Source of the DNA: an uncultured Ruminococcus sp.
GTDB taxonomy: Bacteria > Bacillota > Clostridia > Oscillospirales > Ruminococcaceae
NCBI GenBank assembly: GCA_947173865.1
Contig: CAMWGS010000049.1
Location: 1 to 10,608 of the forward strand
Direction of reading: 5' to 3'
Length of the DNA stretch: 10,608 bases
Of the stretch, positions 1 to 6,400 are shown piece after piece. The notes under the pieces were generated by a model. That model saw only the letters and a program-made list of their open reading frames with translations. It did not search any database and was not told the origin of the DNA. How positions within the stretch are numbered: the first letter of the stretch is position 1; every line of letters begins with the position of its first letter. Made by a program: the position numbers and the translations under genes.

Positions 1-134
1 ATGTTTCTGCTATTCAGACAGAAGATGAACATATTTTCATTGAGATAAATTCAGGACCGTATTTCAGTTATATTGCCGAAATTGATATTGACGGAAATAT
101 TGTTGAAACCATTTATTCACACACTAGTGTTTAA
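1..134 (+). CDS. 3' end of an unrecognised protein (partial)
   Basis: An open frame runs in from the left edge; the first full codon is at 3 and the stop is TAA at 132-134. It leaves 43 residues ending in ETIYSHTSV. The piece is rich in Ile, Tyr and acidic residues in an alternating pattern that suggests beta strands (for example FIEINSGPYFSYIAEIDIDG). Codon use resembles the genes downstream, and the next gene has its own ribosome site 17 bases after this stop, so a real gene end is likely. There is too little sequence to name a family. No terminator-like hairpin follows it, so it may be cotranscribed with the next gene. Confidence 0.55.
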   Translation, partial: VSAIQTEDEHIFIEINSGPYFSYIAEIDIDGNIVETIYSHTSV

Positions 135-167
135 TAATAAATAAAGATAAAAGGAGAATGGAAAATT

Positions 168-572
168 ATGGACGTTATTCAGATGACGAGAGAACTCGGA
201 AAGGCTATTCAGCAGGACGACAGGTATATTGCCTATACTCTTGCAAAACAGGTAAATGATGAGGACAAGGAATTGCAGGCAGATATTGAAAAGTTCAGTG
301 AACTCAGAAAAGAATTAAGTCTTGCAATGAATATGGAAAATTCCGATTCAGAAAAACTTAATTCTATTGACAACGAACTGAAAGCAGTTTATCAGAAGAT
401 AATGAGTAACAAAAATATGATTGTTTTCAATTCCGCACAGAGCGAACTTGAAAGTCTTATCAATAATGTAAATCAGATTATATCACTTTGTGCGAACGGT
501 GAAGACCCTGACACTTGTACGCCGTCGTCAAACTGCGGAGGAAGCTGTGCTACCTGCGGTGGCTGTGGCTGA
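168..572 (+). CDS. YlbF/YmcA-family protein with cysteine-rich C-terminal tail
   Basis: The 134-residue product is almost wholly helical and charged over residues 1-105, as in the YlbF/YmcA (DUF964) family. In Bacillus subtilis, YlbF, YmcA and YaaT form a complex that assists RNase Y in mRNA processing and affects sporulation, competence and biofilm formation. Family membership is judged from length, the N-terminal pattern (MDVIQMTRELGKAIQQDDRY) and position: ymcA lies just before the mutS region in B. subtilis too. The odd part is the tail after residue 105, with six cysteines at 108, 117, 123, 127, 130 and 133, spaced CX5CX3CX2CX2C over the last five and embedded in Gly/Ser. This looks like a metal or iron-sulfur ligand set; that role is inferred. 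The start is ATG 168, with AAGGAG at 151-156 and an 11-base spacer, slightly long. The mutS start lies 22 bases after the stop, so the two are probably cotranscribed. Confidence 0.8.
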   Translation: MDVIQMTRELGKAIQQDDRYIAYTLAKQVNDEDKELQADIEKFSELRKELSLAMNMENSDSEKLNSIDNELKAVYQKIMSNKNMIVFNSAQSELESLINNVNQIISLCANGEDPDTCTPSSNCGGSCATCGGCG

Positions 573-594
573 TTAGGAAAGGAGCATCACATAA

Positions 595-3219
595 ATGATG
601 AAAATAGACAGAAATAAAGTTTCTGCTATGATGAGACAGTATCTTGATATAAAGGATAAATATCCCGACTGTATTCTGTTTTTCCGTGTAGGTGATTTTT
701 ATGAGATGTTTTTTGATGATGCAATCACAGCTTCAAAAGCAGTTGAACTTACACTCACGGGAAAGGACTGCGGTCTGGAAAAACGTGCTGAAATGTGCGG
801 TGTGCCGTATCATGCGGCGGATACGTATATAAAAAGACTGATTGACGCAGGCTACAAGGTTGCCGTATGCGAACAGCTCACAGACCCGTCCGAAAGCCGT
901 GACATAGTAGTGCGTGACGTTATACGTGTGGTAACTCCGGGAACTCTTATTGAAAGCAGTATGCTTGACGACAGCAGAAATAATTATATTTGCAGTATAT
1001 ACTATGATGAATATGAAAAATCCTGCGGTGTTTCGTCAGCTGACATTTCAACAGGTGAAGCATATCTCAGTATGTTTCAGGGAAAAGACCTTGAAACAGG
1101 AATTATAAACGAGCTTTCACGCTGTCAGCCTGCCGAGATTATATTTCCTGAAAGTGTTCTGTCACTGAAAAACGTTTCGGATTTTATAAAAATACGTCTT
1201 AAATGTACGGTAACGCTAAGAAACAGTATATGTTTTGATTGTGAAAGCAGAAGAAAAAATGTTGAGGAAGTTTTCGGTGTAAAATCTGTAAAAGAGCTTG
1301 GAATGAGTGAAAACGGTGCGGACTGTTCGGCGGTATGCGGACTTTTTGACTATATCAACGATACACAGAAAACCTCGGTTTCACGTTTTACTTCTATTGA
1401 AATATTCAACGGCGAGGCGTTTATGGGTCTTGACCTAAATGCACGCAGAAATCTTGAACTTACCGAAACACTCAGGAACAAGGAGAAAAAAGGTTCTCTG
1501 TTATGGGTTCTTGATTCGGCAAGAACTTCAATGGGTCGTCGGCTTCTTAAAAACTGGATTGAACAGCCGTTGAAAAGTCCCGCAAGAATTATAGAACGTC
1601 TCGACGCAGTGGAAGCACTTACAAGAAAAAGTATTGTTCTTGCTGATTTGCAGAACCTTCTTGACCGTGTTTACGACCTTGAACGTCTTATGACTAAAGT
1701 TATGTATAAGAGTGCAAATCCCCGTGACCTCAAAGCACTTTCCGCAACAGCTTTACAGTTGCCTTTTATAAAGAATGAACTGAATAAGCTTGATACTTCA
1801 AAGCTGCTTAAAAGATACAACAGCGACATTTCAGGACTTGACGAAATAGTCAAGCTTGTTGAAAATGCCATAAACGAAGAACCTCCTGTAGCTGTAAAGG
1901 ACGGTGGTGTTATAAAAGACGGTTTCAATGAGGAACTTGATAGACTCCGTCACATAATGAATCACGGAAAAGAAATAATTGACGGTATTGAACAGCGTGA
2001 ACGTGAGGCAACAGGCATAAAGAACCTGAAAATAGGATTTAACCGTGTATTCGGCTATTATCTGGAAGTTACACGCTCATATTACGACCTTATTCCGAAA
2101 GACTGGACAAGAAAACAGACACTTGCAAATTCCGAGAGATTTATTACCGAAGAACTTAAAAACGCTGAAAATTCCATACTCGGTGCAAAGGACAAGGCTC
2201 TTGCACTGGAAGCTGAGATTTTCGGTGAAGTGCGTGACTTTCTTGCTTCAATGCTTGAAAAGGTTCAGAAAACGGCTTCGGCGGTTGCTTCGGTTGACGT
2301 TCTCTGTTCGTTTGCTGAGGTTGCCATAAGAAACTTATATATAAAGCCTGATATTTCACTTGACGGTGTTATTGACATAAAGGCAGGTCGTCACCCTGTT
2401 GTTGAACTTATGCTGAAAGATGAAATGTTTGTGCCTAATGATATTTATATGGACACCAAAAACAACAGAATGTCAATTATAACAGGTCCGAATATGGCAG
2501 GTAAATCCACTTATATGCGTCAGACTGCACTTATAGTGCTTATGGCTCAGATTGGTTCTTTTGTACCTGCGGATTCAGCTAAAATATCAGTTGCGGACAA
2601 AATATTCACACGTGTCGGTGCTTCCGACGACCTGACAGCAGGACAAAGTACGTTTATGGTTGAAATGAGTGAAGTTGCGGATATTCTTAAGAATGCAACG
2701 CCCGACAGTCTTGTGATACTTGATGAAGTGGGCAGAGGTACTTCAACTTATGACGGTGTAAGTATTGCCCGTGCAGTTGCCGAACACATATGCACGTCAA
2801 AGAAACTCGGCTGCAAAACTCTTTTTGCTACTCATTATCACGAACTTATAGGTCTTGAAAACGAACTTGACGGCGTTAAAAATTACAGTATTGCAGTAAA
2901 CAGACACGGCGGTACAATACGTTTTCTGCGTAAGATAGTGCGTGGCGGAGTTGATGAGAGCTATGGTGTGGACGTTGCAAAGCTTGCGGGACTTCCGCCA
3001 AAAGTAGTAAGCCGTGCGAGAGAGTTTCTTGAGGAAATGGAACAGAATCACAACAGCAGTATCAACAGTGTTAAACATGAAGAAAGCGGACAGATAAGTT
3101 TTGAAAGCATAAACCGTGAAACAGCGTTTGATATGCTGAGAAAGACAAACGTTGACGAACTGACAGACAGTGAATGCAGAATGTTGCTCAATGATGTTCT
3201 TGAACTTATAAAACACTGA
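595..3219 (+). CDS. mutS: DNA mismatch repair protein MutS
   Basis: MutS binds mismatches and small loops in DNA and, on ATP exchange, becomes a sliding clamp that recruits MutL. At 874 residues it matches the usual MutS1 length (about 850-870). Visible features in order: the N-terminal mismatch-binding domain with the Phe-X-Glu motif at F35-E37 (GDFYEMFF); connector and core/lever regions, with MGRRLLKNWIEQPL near residue 313; the ABC-type ATPase with Walker A GPNMAGKST at 631-639; and the ABC signature and Walker B with LDEVGRGTSTYDG around D710-E711. After the ATPase comes the helix-turn-helix dimer region and a C-terminal stretch containing QISFES, which resembles the beta-clamp-binding QLSFF-type motif of Gram-positive MutS. 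All key residues are present, so it should be active. Two ATGs (595 and 598) are possible; GGAG at 581-584 fits 595 slightly better. Its partner mutL is not adjacent but about 3.2 kb downstream. Confidence 0.98.
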   Translation: MMKIDRNKVSAMMRQYLDIKDKYPDCILFFRVGDFYEMFFDDAITASKAVELTLTGKDCGLEKRAEMCGVPYHAADTYIKRLIDAGYKVAVCEQLTDPSESRDIVVRDVIRVVTPGTLIESSMLDDSRNNYICSIYYDEYEKSCGVSSADISTGEAYLSMFQGKDLETGIINELSRCQPAEIIFPESVLSLKNVSDFIKIRLKCTVTLRNSICFDCESRRKNVEEVFGVKSVKELGMSENGADCSAVCGLFDYINDTQKTSVSRFTSIEIFNGEAFMGLDLNARRNLELTETLRNKEKKGSLLWVLDSARTSMGRRLLKNWIEQPLKSPARIIERLDAVEALTRKSIVLADLQNLLDRVYDLERLMTKVMYKSANPRDLKALSATALQLPFIKNELNKLDTSKLLKRYNSDISGLDEIVKLVENAINEEPPVAVKDGGVIKDGFNEELDRLRHIMNHGKEIIDGIEQREREATGIKNLKIGFNRVFGYYLEVTRSYYDLIPKDWTRKQTLANSERFITEELKNAENSILGAKDKALALEAEIFGEVRDFLASMLEKVQKTASAVASVDVLCSFAEVAIRNLYIKPDISLDGVIDIKAGRHPVVELMLKDEMFVPNDIYMDTKNNRMSIITGPNMAGKSTYMRQTALIVLMAQIGSFVPADSAKISVADKIFTRVGASDDLTAGQSTFMVEMSEVADILKNATPDSLVILDEVGRGTSTYDGVSIARAVAEHICTSKKLGCKTLFATHYHELIGLENELDGVKNYSIAVNRHGGTIRFLRKIVRGGVDESYGVDVAKLAGLPPKVVSRAREFLEEMEQNHNSSINSVKHEESGQISFESINRETAFDMLRKTNVDELTDSECRMLLNDVLELIKH

Positions 3220-3343
3220 AGATTATAAGATGAATAAAAAAGTAATTGCTTTGTCAATGGCGTGTGTAATGAATTTTTCGGGTTGTCATGAAAGAGGAGA
3301 TTATGACCTTGTGGACGCTGAAAAAGCGGGTCAGTTTGCAATT

Positions 3344-3381
3344 GAATATATGAATTCAAAATAAAATCAGGATTTTGAACT
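3344..3381 (+). repeat. Near-identical 38-base segment, copy 1 (partner 3893-3930)
   Basis: This segment encodes EYMNSK-stop-NQDFE in copy 1 and EYMNSKYNQDFE in copy 2. The two are identical at 34 of 38 positions. All four differences fall at third codon positions (tat/tac, aat/aac, aaa/aag and taa/tac). It follows that the copy 1 stop replaced a Tyr codon, and that both copies were under protein-level selection before decay. Confidence 0.85.
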
Positions 3382-3770
3382 GATAAGCAGTAAAAAAGAT
3401 GTTGAATATAATATTGCGGTTGATGTAAAAGACGTGTGGGTTGATGTGTATTTCAGGTTAAAAGGTGACGATTCAGGAAAAAGTTATCACGCTGAAGTTG
3501 TTCTTGATGAAAATGATACATTATGTAGAATTATGGAATCGGGAAAAATAAGCTTGTATTTATAATATTGTAATGTCTGAAAGTTCTTATTACAGCAGAA
3601 TAAGGGAAGATATCAGAAAAATTTTCACTCCGTGTATGTCTGATAATTACGTAAATATAAGGCTGACTGTGTATAATGAAGAATATTATGATGAGTAAAA
3701 AAATTCAGTTATAAACGGTGACAAAGCAATAATAAGAAAATCAGTTTCTGAAGAAGATATTTATATAAAC

Positions 3771-3784
3771 GGAGATAAGGAATG
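3771..3784 (+). promoter_or_regulatory. Ribosome site and ATGA overlap joining copies 1 and 2
   Basis: GGAG at 3771-3774 lies 7 bases before ATG 3782-3784. The ancestral stop of copy 1, TGA 3783-3785, overlaps this ATG as ATGA. Such an overlap usually means translational coupling, so the two genes once formed a coexpressed pair. Confidence 0.6.
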
Positions 3785-4464
3785 AGATTAAAAAATATAA
3801 TTGCTGTATTGCTTGTTAGTATTGCGAGCTGTACAGGCTGTCTTGAAAAGAAACCGCTTATTGATGCTGAAAAAGTCTGAGCAGTTGCACTTGAATACAT
3901 GAACTCAAAGTACAATCAGGATTTTGAACTTTTAAGCTGTGAACCTTCAAAAGACTGGGGTATTGAAAATCAGGAATCATATGCAAATGCGGAGGTTTCT
4001 TTGAAAGATGATAAATATTTAGTAAGACTGAGTTTATCGAAAGATGATAAGTCCGACTGGGAAGTATACTTGGATGATTATATGAATACAATTGCTGACC
4101 CGTTTTTCAAGAAAAATATGGACAATATACTTCACACGAACTTGATATAAAGGAGTTCACAAGCTGTTTATGTACATTTTCCGGAGGATATTCTGACAGA
4201 TTTCCTGTTTTGAATTAAAACGATACGTTAAAGGAAATTGCGGATTCATATGCAATAGGTCTGAGGTATTGGATAGAAATGCCTGAAAGTTCGCATTATG
4301 AGGGCGTGGACGAAGATATTAAAAATGCTTTAGATCCTTATTTTCCGCACGGTATTGTGGACATATGTGTTGATGTTTACAGCAGTGTTAAAGAAGAGTC
4401 GGCAACATTTTATGATGAAGAGGCACTGTTTAGTTATCAAATTTCGATAGACTGCTTCAAATAG
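3782..4464 (+). pseudogene. Decayed small lipoprotein gene, copy 2 of a tandem pair
   Basis: It starts MRLKNIIAVLLVSIASCTGC, a lipoprotein signal with lipobox IASC (Cys17, 3830-3832; Cys20 is an alternative). DAEKV and then TGA at 3878-3880 interrupt the frame. The same frame then stays open from AVALEYMNSKYNQDFELL to TAA 4148-4150. Before that stop the sense reading passes to another frame (near 4120-4140), which gives ELDIKEFTSCLCTFSGGYSD, TAA at 4216-4218, then DTLKEIADSYAIGLRYWIEM and a final open stretch to TAG 4462-4464. Copy 1 has matching segments (DAEK, YMNSK, NQDFEL, M-x-ESS-x-Y, EDI), so this is one ancestral protein of about 225 residues broken by two stops and a frameshift. The open fragments 3899-4150 and 4279-4464 lack convincing ribosome sites and are best read as remnants. 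No family was recognised; a small surface lipoprotein is the only supported description. Confidence 0.82.
3893..3930 (+). repeat. Near-identical 38-base segment, copy 2 (partner 3344-3381)
   Basis: This is the second member of the direct repeat, 549 bases downstream of the first, and it includes a 17-base identical core at 3914-3930. It keeps the Tyr codon TAC where copy 1 has TAA. Confidence 0.85.
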
Positions 4465-4502
4465 AAAGCAAACCATATCAAAAATAAAATGGAGGATTTT
4501 AA

Positions 4503-6020
4503 ATGAAAGTACAAAAATTAATGGCTATGGCACTAAGCATGAGTTTAGTACTGTGTGCCTGTGCAGAAAAAAAACAAACGTCCGACGAGGTTTCCGAGGA
4601 AACTGTAACAGAACCCGTTACAGAAGCCACAGAGCCTACCGAACCACCTGCTCCTGAAAAGACCGTGCCTGAAACACTTCTTGAAAAAATGACGTTGCAG
4701 GAAAAAGTTTGTCAGATGTTCATTACAACCCCCGAACAGCTTTCAGGCTGGGACGTTGTAACACTTTATGACGAAATTGTTGAGGAGTCGATTGTAAACT
4801 ATCCAATTGGCGGAATGATAATGTTTTCCGAAAACCTTGAAACGACTGAACAGACTGCACAGTTGATTAGTGATATTCAGGAATGTGCGATGAATAACAA
4901 CAACGGTATAGGAATGTTTATGTCTGTTGACGAAGAGGGCGGAACTGTTGCAAGAGTTGCCGATACACTTGGTACTACTGCCTTTGAAGATATGGTTACT
5001 TACGGTGAAGCAAATGACGAACCCGATTCCTCTGAGATAGGTTACACTCTAGGTACAGACCTTAAAGCACTCGGTTTCAATCTTGACTTTGCCCCCGTTG
5101 CAGACGTTAATATAAGTGACGCAAGTGAACTCGGCGGACGTATGTTTGGAAGTGACCCTGATGTTGTTGCAAATATGGCTTCAAACGTTGCAGTGGGTCT
5201 TAAGGACGCAGGAGTTTGTGCGACTCTGAAACATTTTCCCGGTCTCGGAGCGGCTGAGGGTGATACACATACAGATTCAGATGTAACTATCAAGCGTTCT
5301 GTTGACGAACTCCGTGAAACAGAATTTGTACCTTTTAAAAAGGGTATAGAAGCAGGTGCAGACTTTGTTATGGTTGGTCATCAGATTATATCAGGTGTCG
5401 GTGACTGGCTTCCTTCAGACCTTTCACAGACTGTTGTTACTGAACTTCTCAGAAACGAACTTGGGTTCAACGGTCTTATAATAACCGATTCACAGATGAT
5501 GAATACCATTACAAACGTATATTCTTCTGGTGAAGCAGCAGTTATGGCTATAAATGCAGGTGTTGACATTGTTCTTATGCCTGCTGACATGACAGAAGCA
5601 ATTGATTCAGTATGCAGTGCGGTTGAATCGGGTGAAATCGGGCAGTCACGTATAGATGAAAGTGTTCTGCGTATACTTAACAAGAAGTACGAAATGGGTC
5701 TTATAAATGAGAATATTGCAACAGAACCCGAAGAAGTTCCCACCGAGGAAGAAACGACAGAAGATTCAACCGAAGAAACAACAGAAACAACAACCGAAGA
5801 AGTGACAGAAGAAGTTACTGAAGCTCCTGTTGAAACAGAACCGATAACTCAGACGGCAGCAGGATATGTTGCGGGAACATTTGTAAATCCGAATGCAACA
5901 ACAACTACAGCCGTTATTGATTATGATTATAATTATGATGACGGATACTATGATTTCGGTTATGATTATGGATATGACTATGATTATAACTATGGATATG
6001 ATGATTATTATGGCTGGTAA
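4503..6020 (+). CDS. Surface lipoprotein with GH3 (NagZ-like) glycosidase domain and Tyr/Asp/Gly-rich tail
   Basis: The 505-residue product begins with a lipoprotein signal (MKVQKLMAMALSMSLVLCAC; probable lipidated Cys20), then a Thr/Glu/Pro-rich linker (about 26-52). Residues 55-402 form one GH3 TIM-barrel domain. Seen in it are VDEEGG-x-VAR at 142-151, KHFPGLG at 243-249, the D254-T-H256 general acid/base pair typical of NagZ-type enzymes, and the likely nucleophile D329 in GLIITDS. NagZ enzymes remove N-acetylglucosamine from muropeptides or cell-wall fragments; activity on wall fragments is inferred, and another beta-hexosaminide is possible. The second His of the common KHFPGHG motif is Leu here. 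A second Thr/Glu linker (406-450) leads to a tail (473-505) made almost only of Tyr, Asp and Gly with a few Asn. GGAGG at 4491-4495, 7 bases before ATG 4503, fixes the start. The protein should sit on the outer face of the membrane. Confidence 0.88.
   Translation: MKVQKLMAMALSMSLVLCACAEKKQTSDEVSEETVTEPVTEATEPTEPPAPEKTVPETLLEKMTLQEKVCQMFITTPEQLSGWDVVTLYDEIVEESIVNYPIGGMIMFSENLETTEQTAQLISDIQECAMNNNNGIGMFMSVDEEGGTVARVADTLGTTAFEDMVTYGEANDEPDSSEIGYTLGTDLKALGFNLDFAPVADVNISDASELGGRMFGSDPDVVANMASNVAVGLKDAGVCATLKHFPGLGAAEGDTHTDSDVTIKRSVDELRETEFVPFKKGIEAGADFVMVGHQIISGVGDWLPSDLSQTVVTELLRNELGFNGLIITDSQMMNTITNVYSSGEAAVMAINAGVDIVLMPADMTEAIDSVCSAVESGEIGQSRIDESVLRILNKKYEMGLINENIATEPEEVPTEEETTEDSTEETTETTTEEVTEEVTEAPVETEPITQTAAGYVAGTFVNPNATTTTAVIDYDYNYDDGYYDFGYDYGYDYDYNYGYDDYYGW
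4578..4658 (+). other. Thr/Glu/Pro-rich linker after the lipoprotein anchor
   Basis: Residues 26-52 consist mainly of T, E, P, V and A with repeated TEP and TEA units. This is a flexible, acidic spacer that would hold the GH3 domain away from the membrane through the cell wall. Confidence 0.75.
5718..5852 (+). repeat. Thr/Glu-rich low-complexity linker
   Basis: Residues 406-450 of the GH3 lipoprotein are built from variants of EETTE and EEVTE. The DNA is a run of related gaa/aca codons and may vary in length between strains by slippage. It separates the catalytic domain from the C-terminal tail. Confidence 0.75.
5919..6017 (+). repeat. Tyr/Asp/Gly-rich C-terminal tail with GATTAT-like DNA repeats
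   Basis: Residues 473-505 contain almost only Tyr, Asp and Gly (YDYGYDYDYNYGYD is typical), with a few Asn, one Phe and a final Trp. The DNA is a chain of degenerate gat-tat, aat-tat and gga-tat units. Such an aromatic, acidic tail could bind wall polymers, polysaccharide or metal, or self-associate; none of this can be decided from the sequence. Confidence 0.8.
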
Positions 6021-6059
6021 AAATTCAAATAAAAATTATACTGAACAGGGAGTGGTAGC

Positions 6060-6380
6060 GTGAAATATTTTTACAGAAAAGATGAATTGAAGGGAACAGA
6101 CTGCCATGAATTTTTCAGGGGTAAATGGAATAATTTATTCTGGAGTGACGATTCAATATATATTTATGATGAGGATTTCAGTGATACAGGTCTGAAAAAG
6201 CTTTTTCTTGACGTTCTGCCTAAATATTCTCCGTATGAAAACACGGAGATTACGCCTGAGGACTGGCAGATGATATGTGAAGCGGCTTTCGGACGTACAA
6301 AAGAAGCTGTAAAGGACGTAAATGACTGGATACAGGAATCTTTTGCGGAACATGGAGTATTTACAATACTTGGCATATAG
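6060..6380 (+). CDS. Small acidic protein of unknown function
   Basis: This 106-residue protein starts at GTG 6060. The start is supported by AGGGAG at 6047-6052 with a 7-base spacer, and no in-frame ATG lies near. It begins MKYFYRKDELKGTDCHEFF and is rich in Trp, Phe, Tyr and acidic residues. It has no signal peptide, membrane segment or metal motif, so it is probably a soluble cytoplasmic protein. The second half (TPEDWQMICEAAFGRTKEAVKDVNDWIQ) looks helical. I do not recognise a family. The start lies 39 bases after the GH3 gene and the stop 20 bases before mutL, so it is almost certainly cotranscribed with both. Position alone does not justify assigning a repair role. Confidence 0.75.
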   Translation: MKYFYRKDELKGTDCHEFFRGKWNNLFWSDDSIYIYDEDFSDTGLKKLFLDVLPKYSPYENTEITPEDWQMICEAAFGRTKEAVKDVNDWIQESFAEHGVFTILGI

Positions 6381-6400
6381 ATTTTGAAAGGAGAAAAACA

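Larger units (their letters stand above)
3230..3785 (+). pseudogene. Decayed small lipoprotein gene, copy 1 of a tandem pair
   Basis: Ten bases after mutS an ATG opens a lipoprotein signal peptide (MNKKVIALSMACVMNFSGC; lipobox FSGC, Cys19 at 3284-3286). It is followed by DAEKAGQFAIEYMNSK and then TAA at 3362-3364. Reading through in the same frame continues NQDFELISSKKD to a second stop at 3563-3565. The rest of the protein resumes in another frame just upstream of 3573 (MSESSYYSRIREDIRKIF), meets TAA at 3696-3698, and ends at TGA 3783-3785. Copy 2 shows the same order of segments, which proves these pieces belong together. The stretch between the NQDF and M-x-ESS motifs is 157 bases shorter than in copy 2, so an internal deletion that is not a multiple of three is likely, as well as the two stops. 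No good ribosome site precedes 3230. The function of the intact protein is unknown; it was probably a membrane-anchored extracytoplasmic protein. Confidence 0.8.

Noticed and set aside
158..260. A short frame from ATG 158 just ahead of the YlbF-like start.
   Set aside because: It begins one or two bases after the AAGGAG site, too close for initiation, and overlaps the real gene in another frame.
2045..2329. A plus-strand alternative frame inside mutS (and a similar one at 7461-7697 in mutL).
   Set aside because: Both are out-of-frame readings of well-conserved genes with no start signal; the Arg/Leu/Lys-rich products are typical of shadows.
2797..3216. A 139-residue minus-strand open frame opposite the end of mutS.
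   Set aside because: It lies wholly over conserved mutS coding sequence, has no ribosome site, and its composition is that of a reversed codon shadow. The same holds for the other minus-strand frames.
4150..4172. AAGGAG at 4150-4155 followed by ATG 4170 as a new gene start.
   Set aside because: The frame closes after eight codons, and the site lies within the copy 2 remnant.
3362..4218. The in-frame TAA and TGA codons might be read as amino acids (recoding).
   Set aside because: Intact neighbours all end at ordinary TAA, TAG or TGA codons, both TAA and TGA occur as lesions, and frameshifts are present too. Gene decay explains all of it.
3899..4464. The open stretches 3899-4150 and 4279-4464 as small independent genes.
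   Set aside because: Both are internal pieces of copy 2, match parts of copy 1, and lack a suitable ribosome site before their first ATG.
5919..6017. The GATTAT-like units as a CRISPR array or intergenic tandem repeat.
   Set aside because: The units are about six bases with no spacers, and they are in frame with the GH3 lipoprotein as a low-complexity protein tail.
6037..6042. TATACT as a -10 element before the 6060 gene.
   Set aside because: No -35 match or extended -10 TG is present at the right spacing, and the gene is well placed to be transcribed from upstream.
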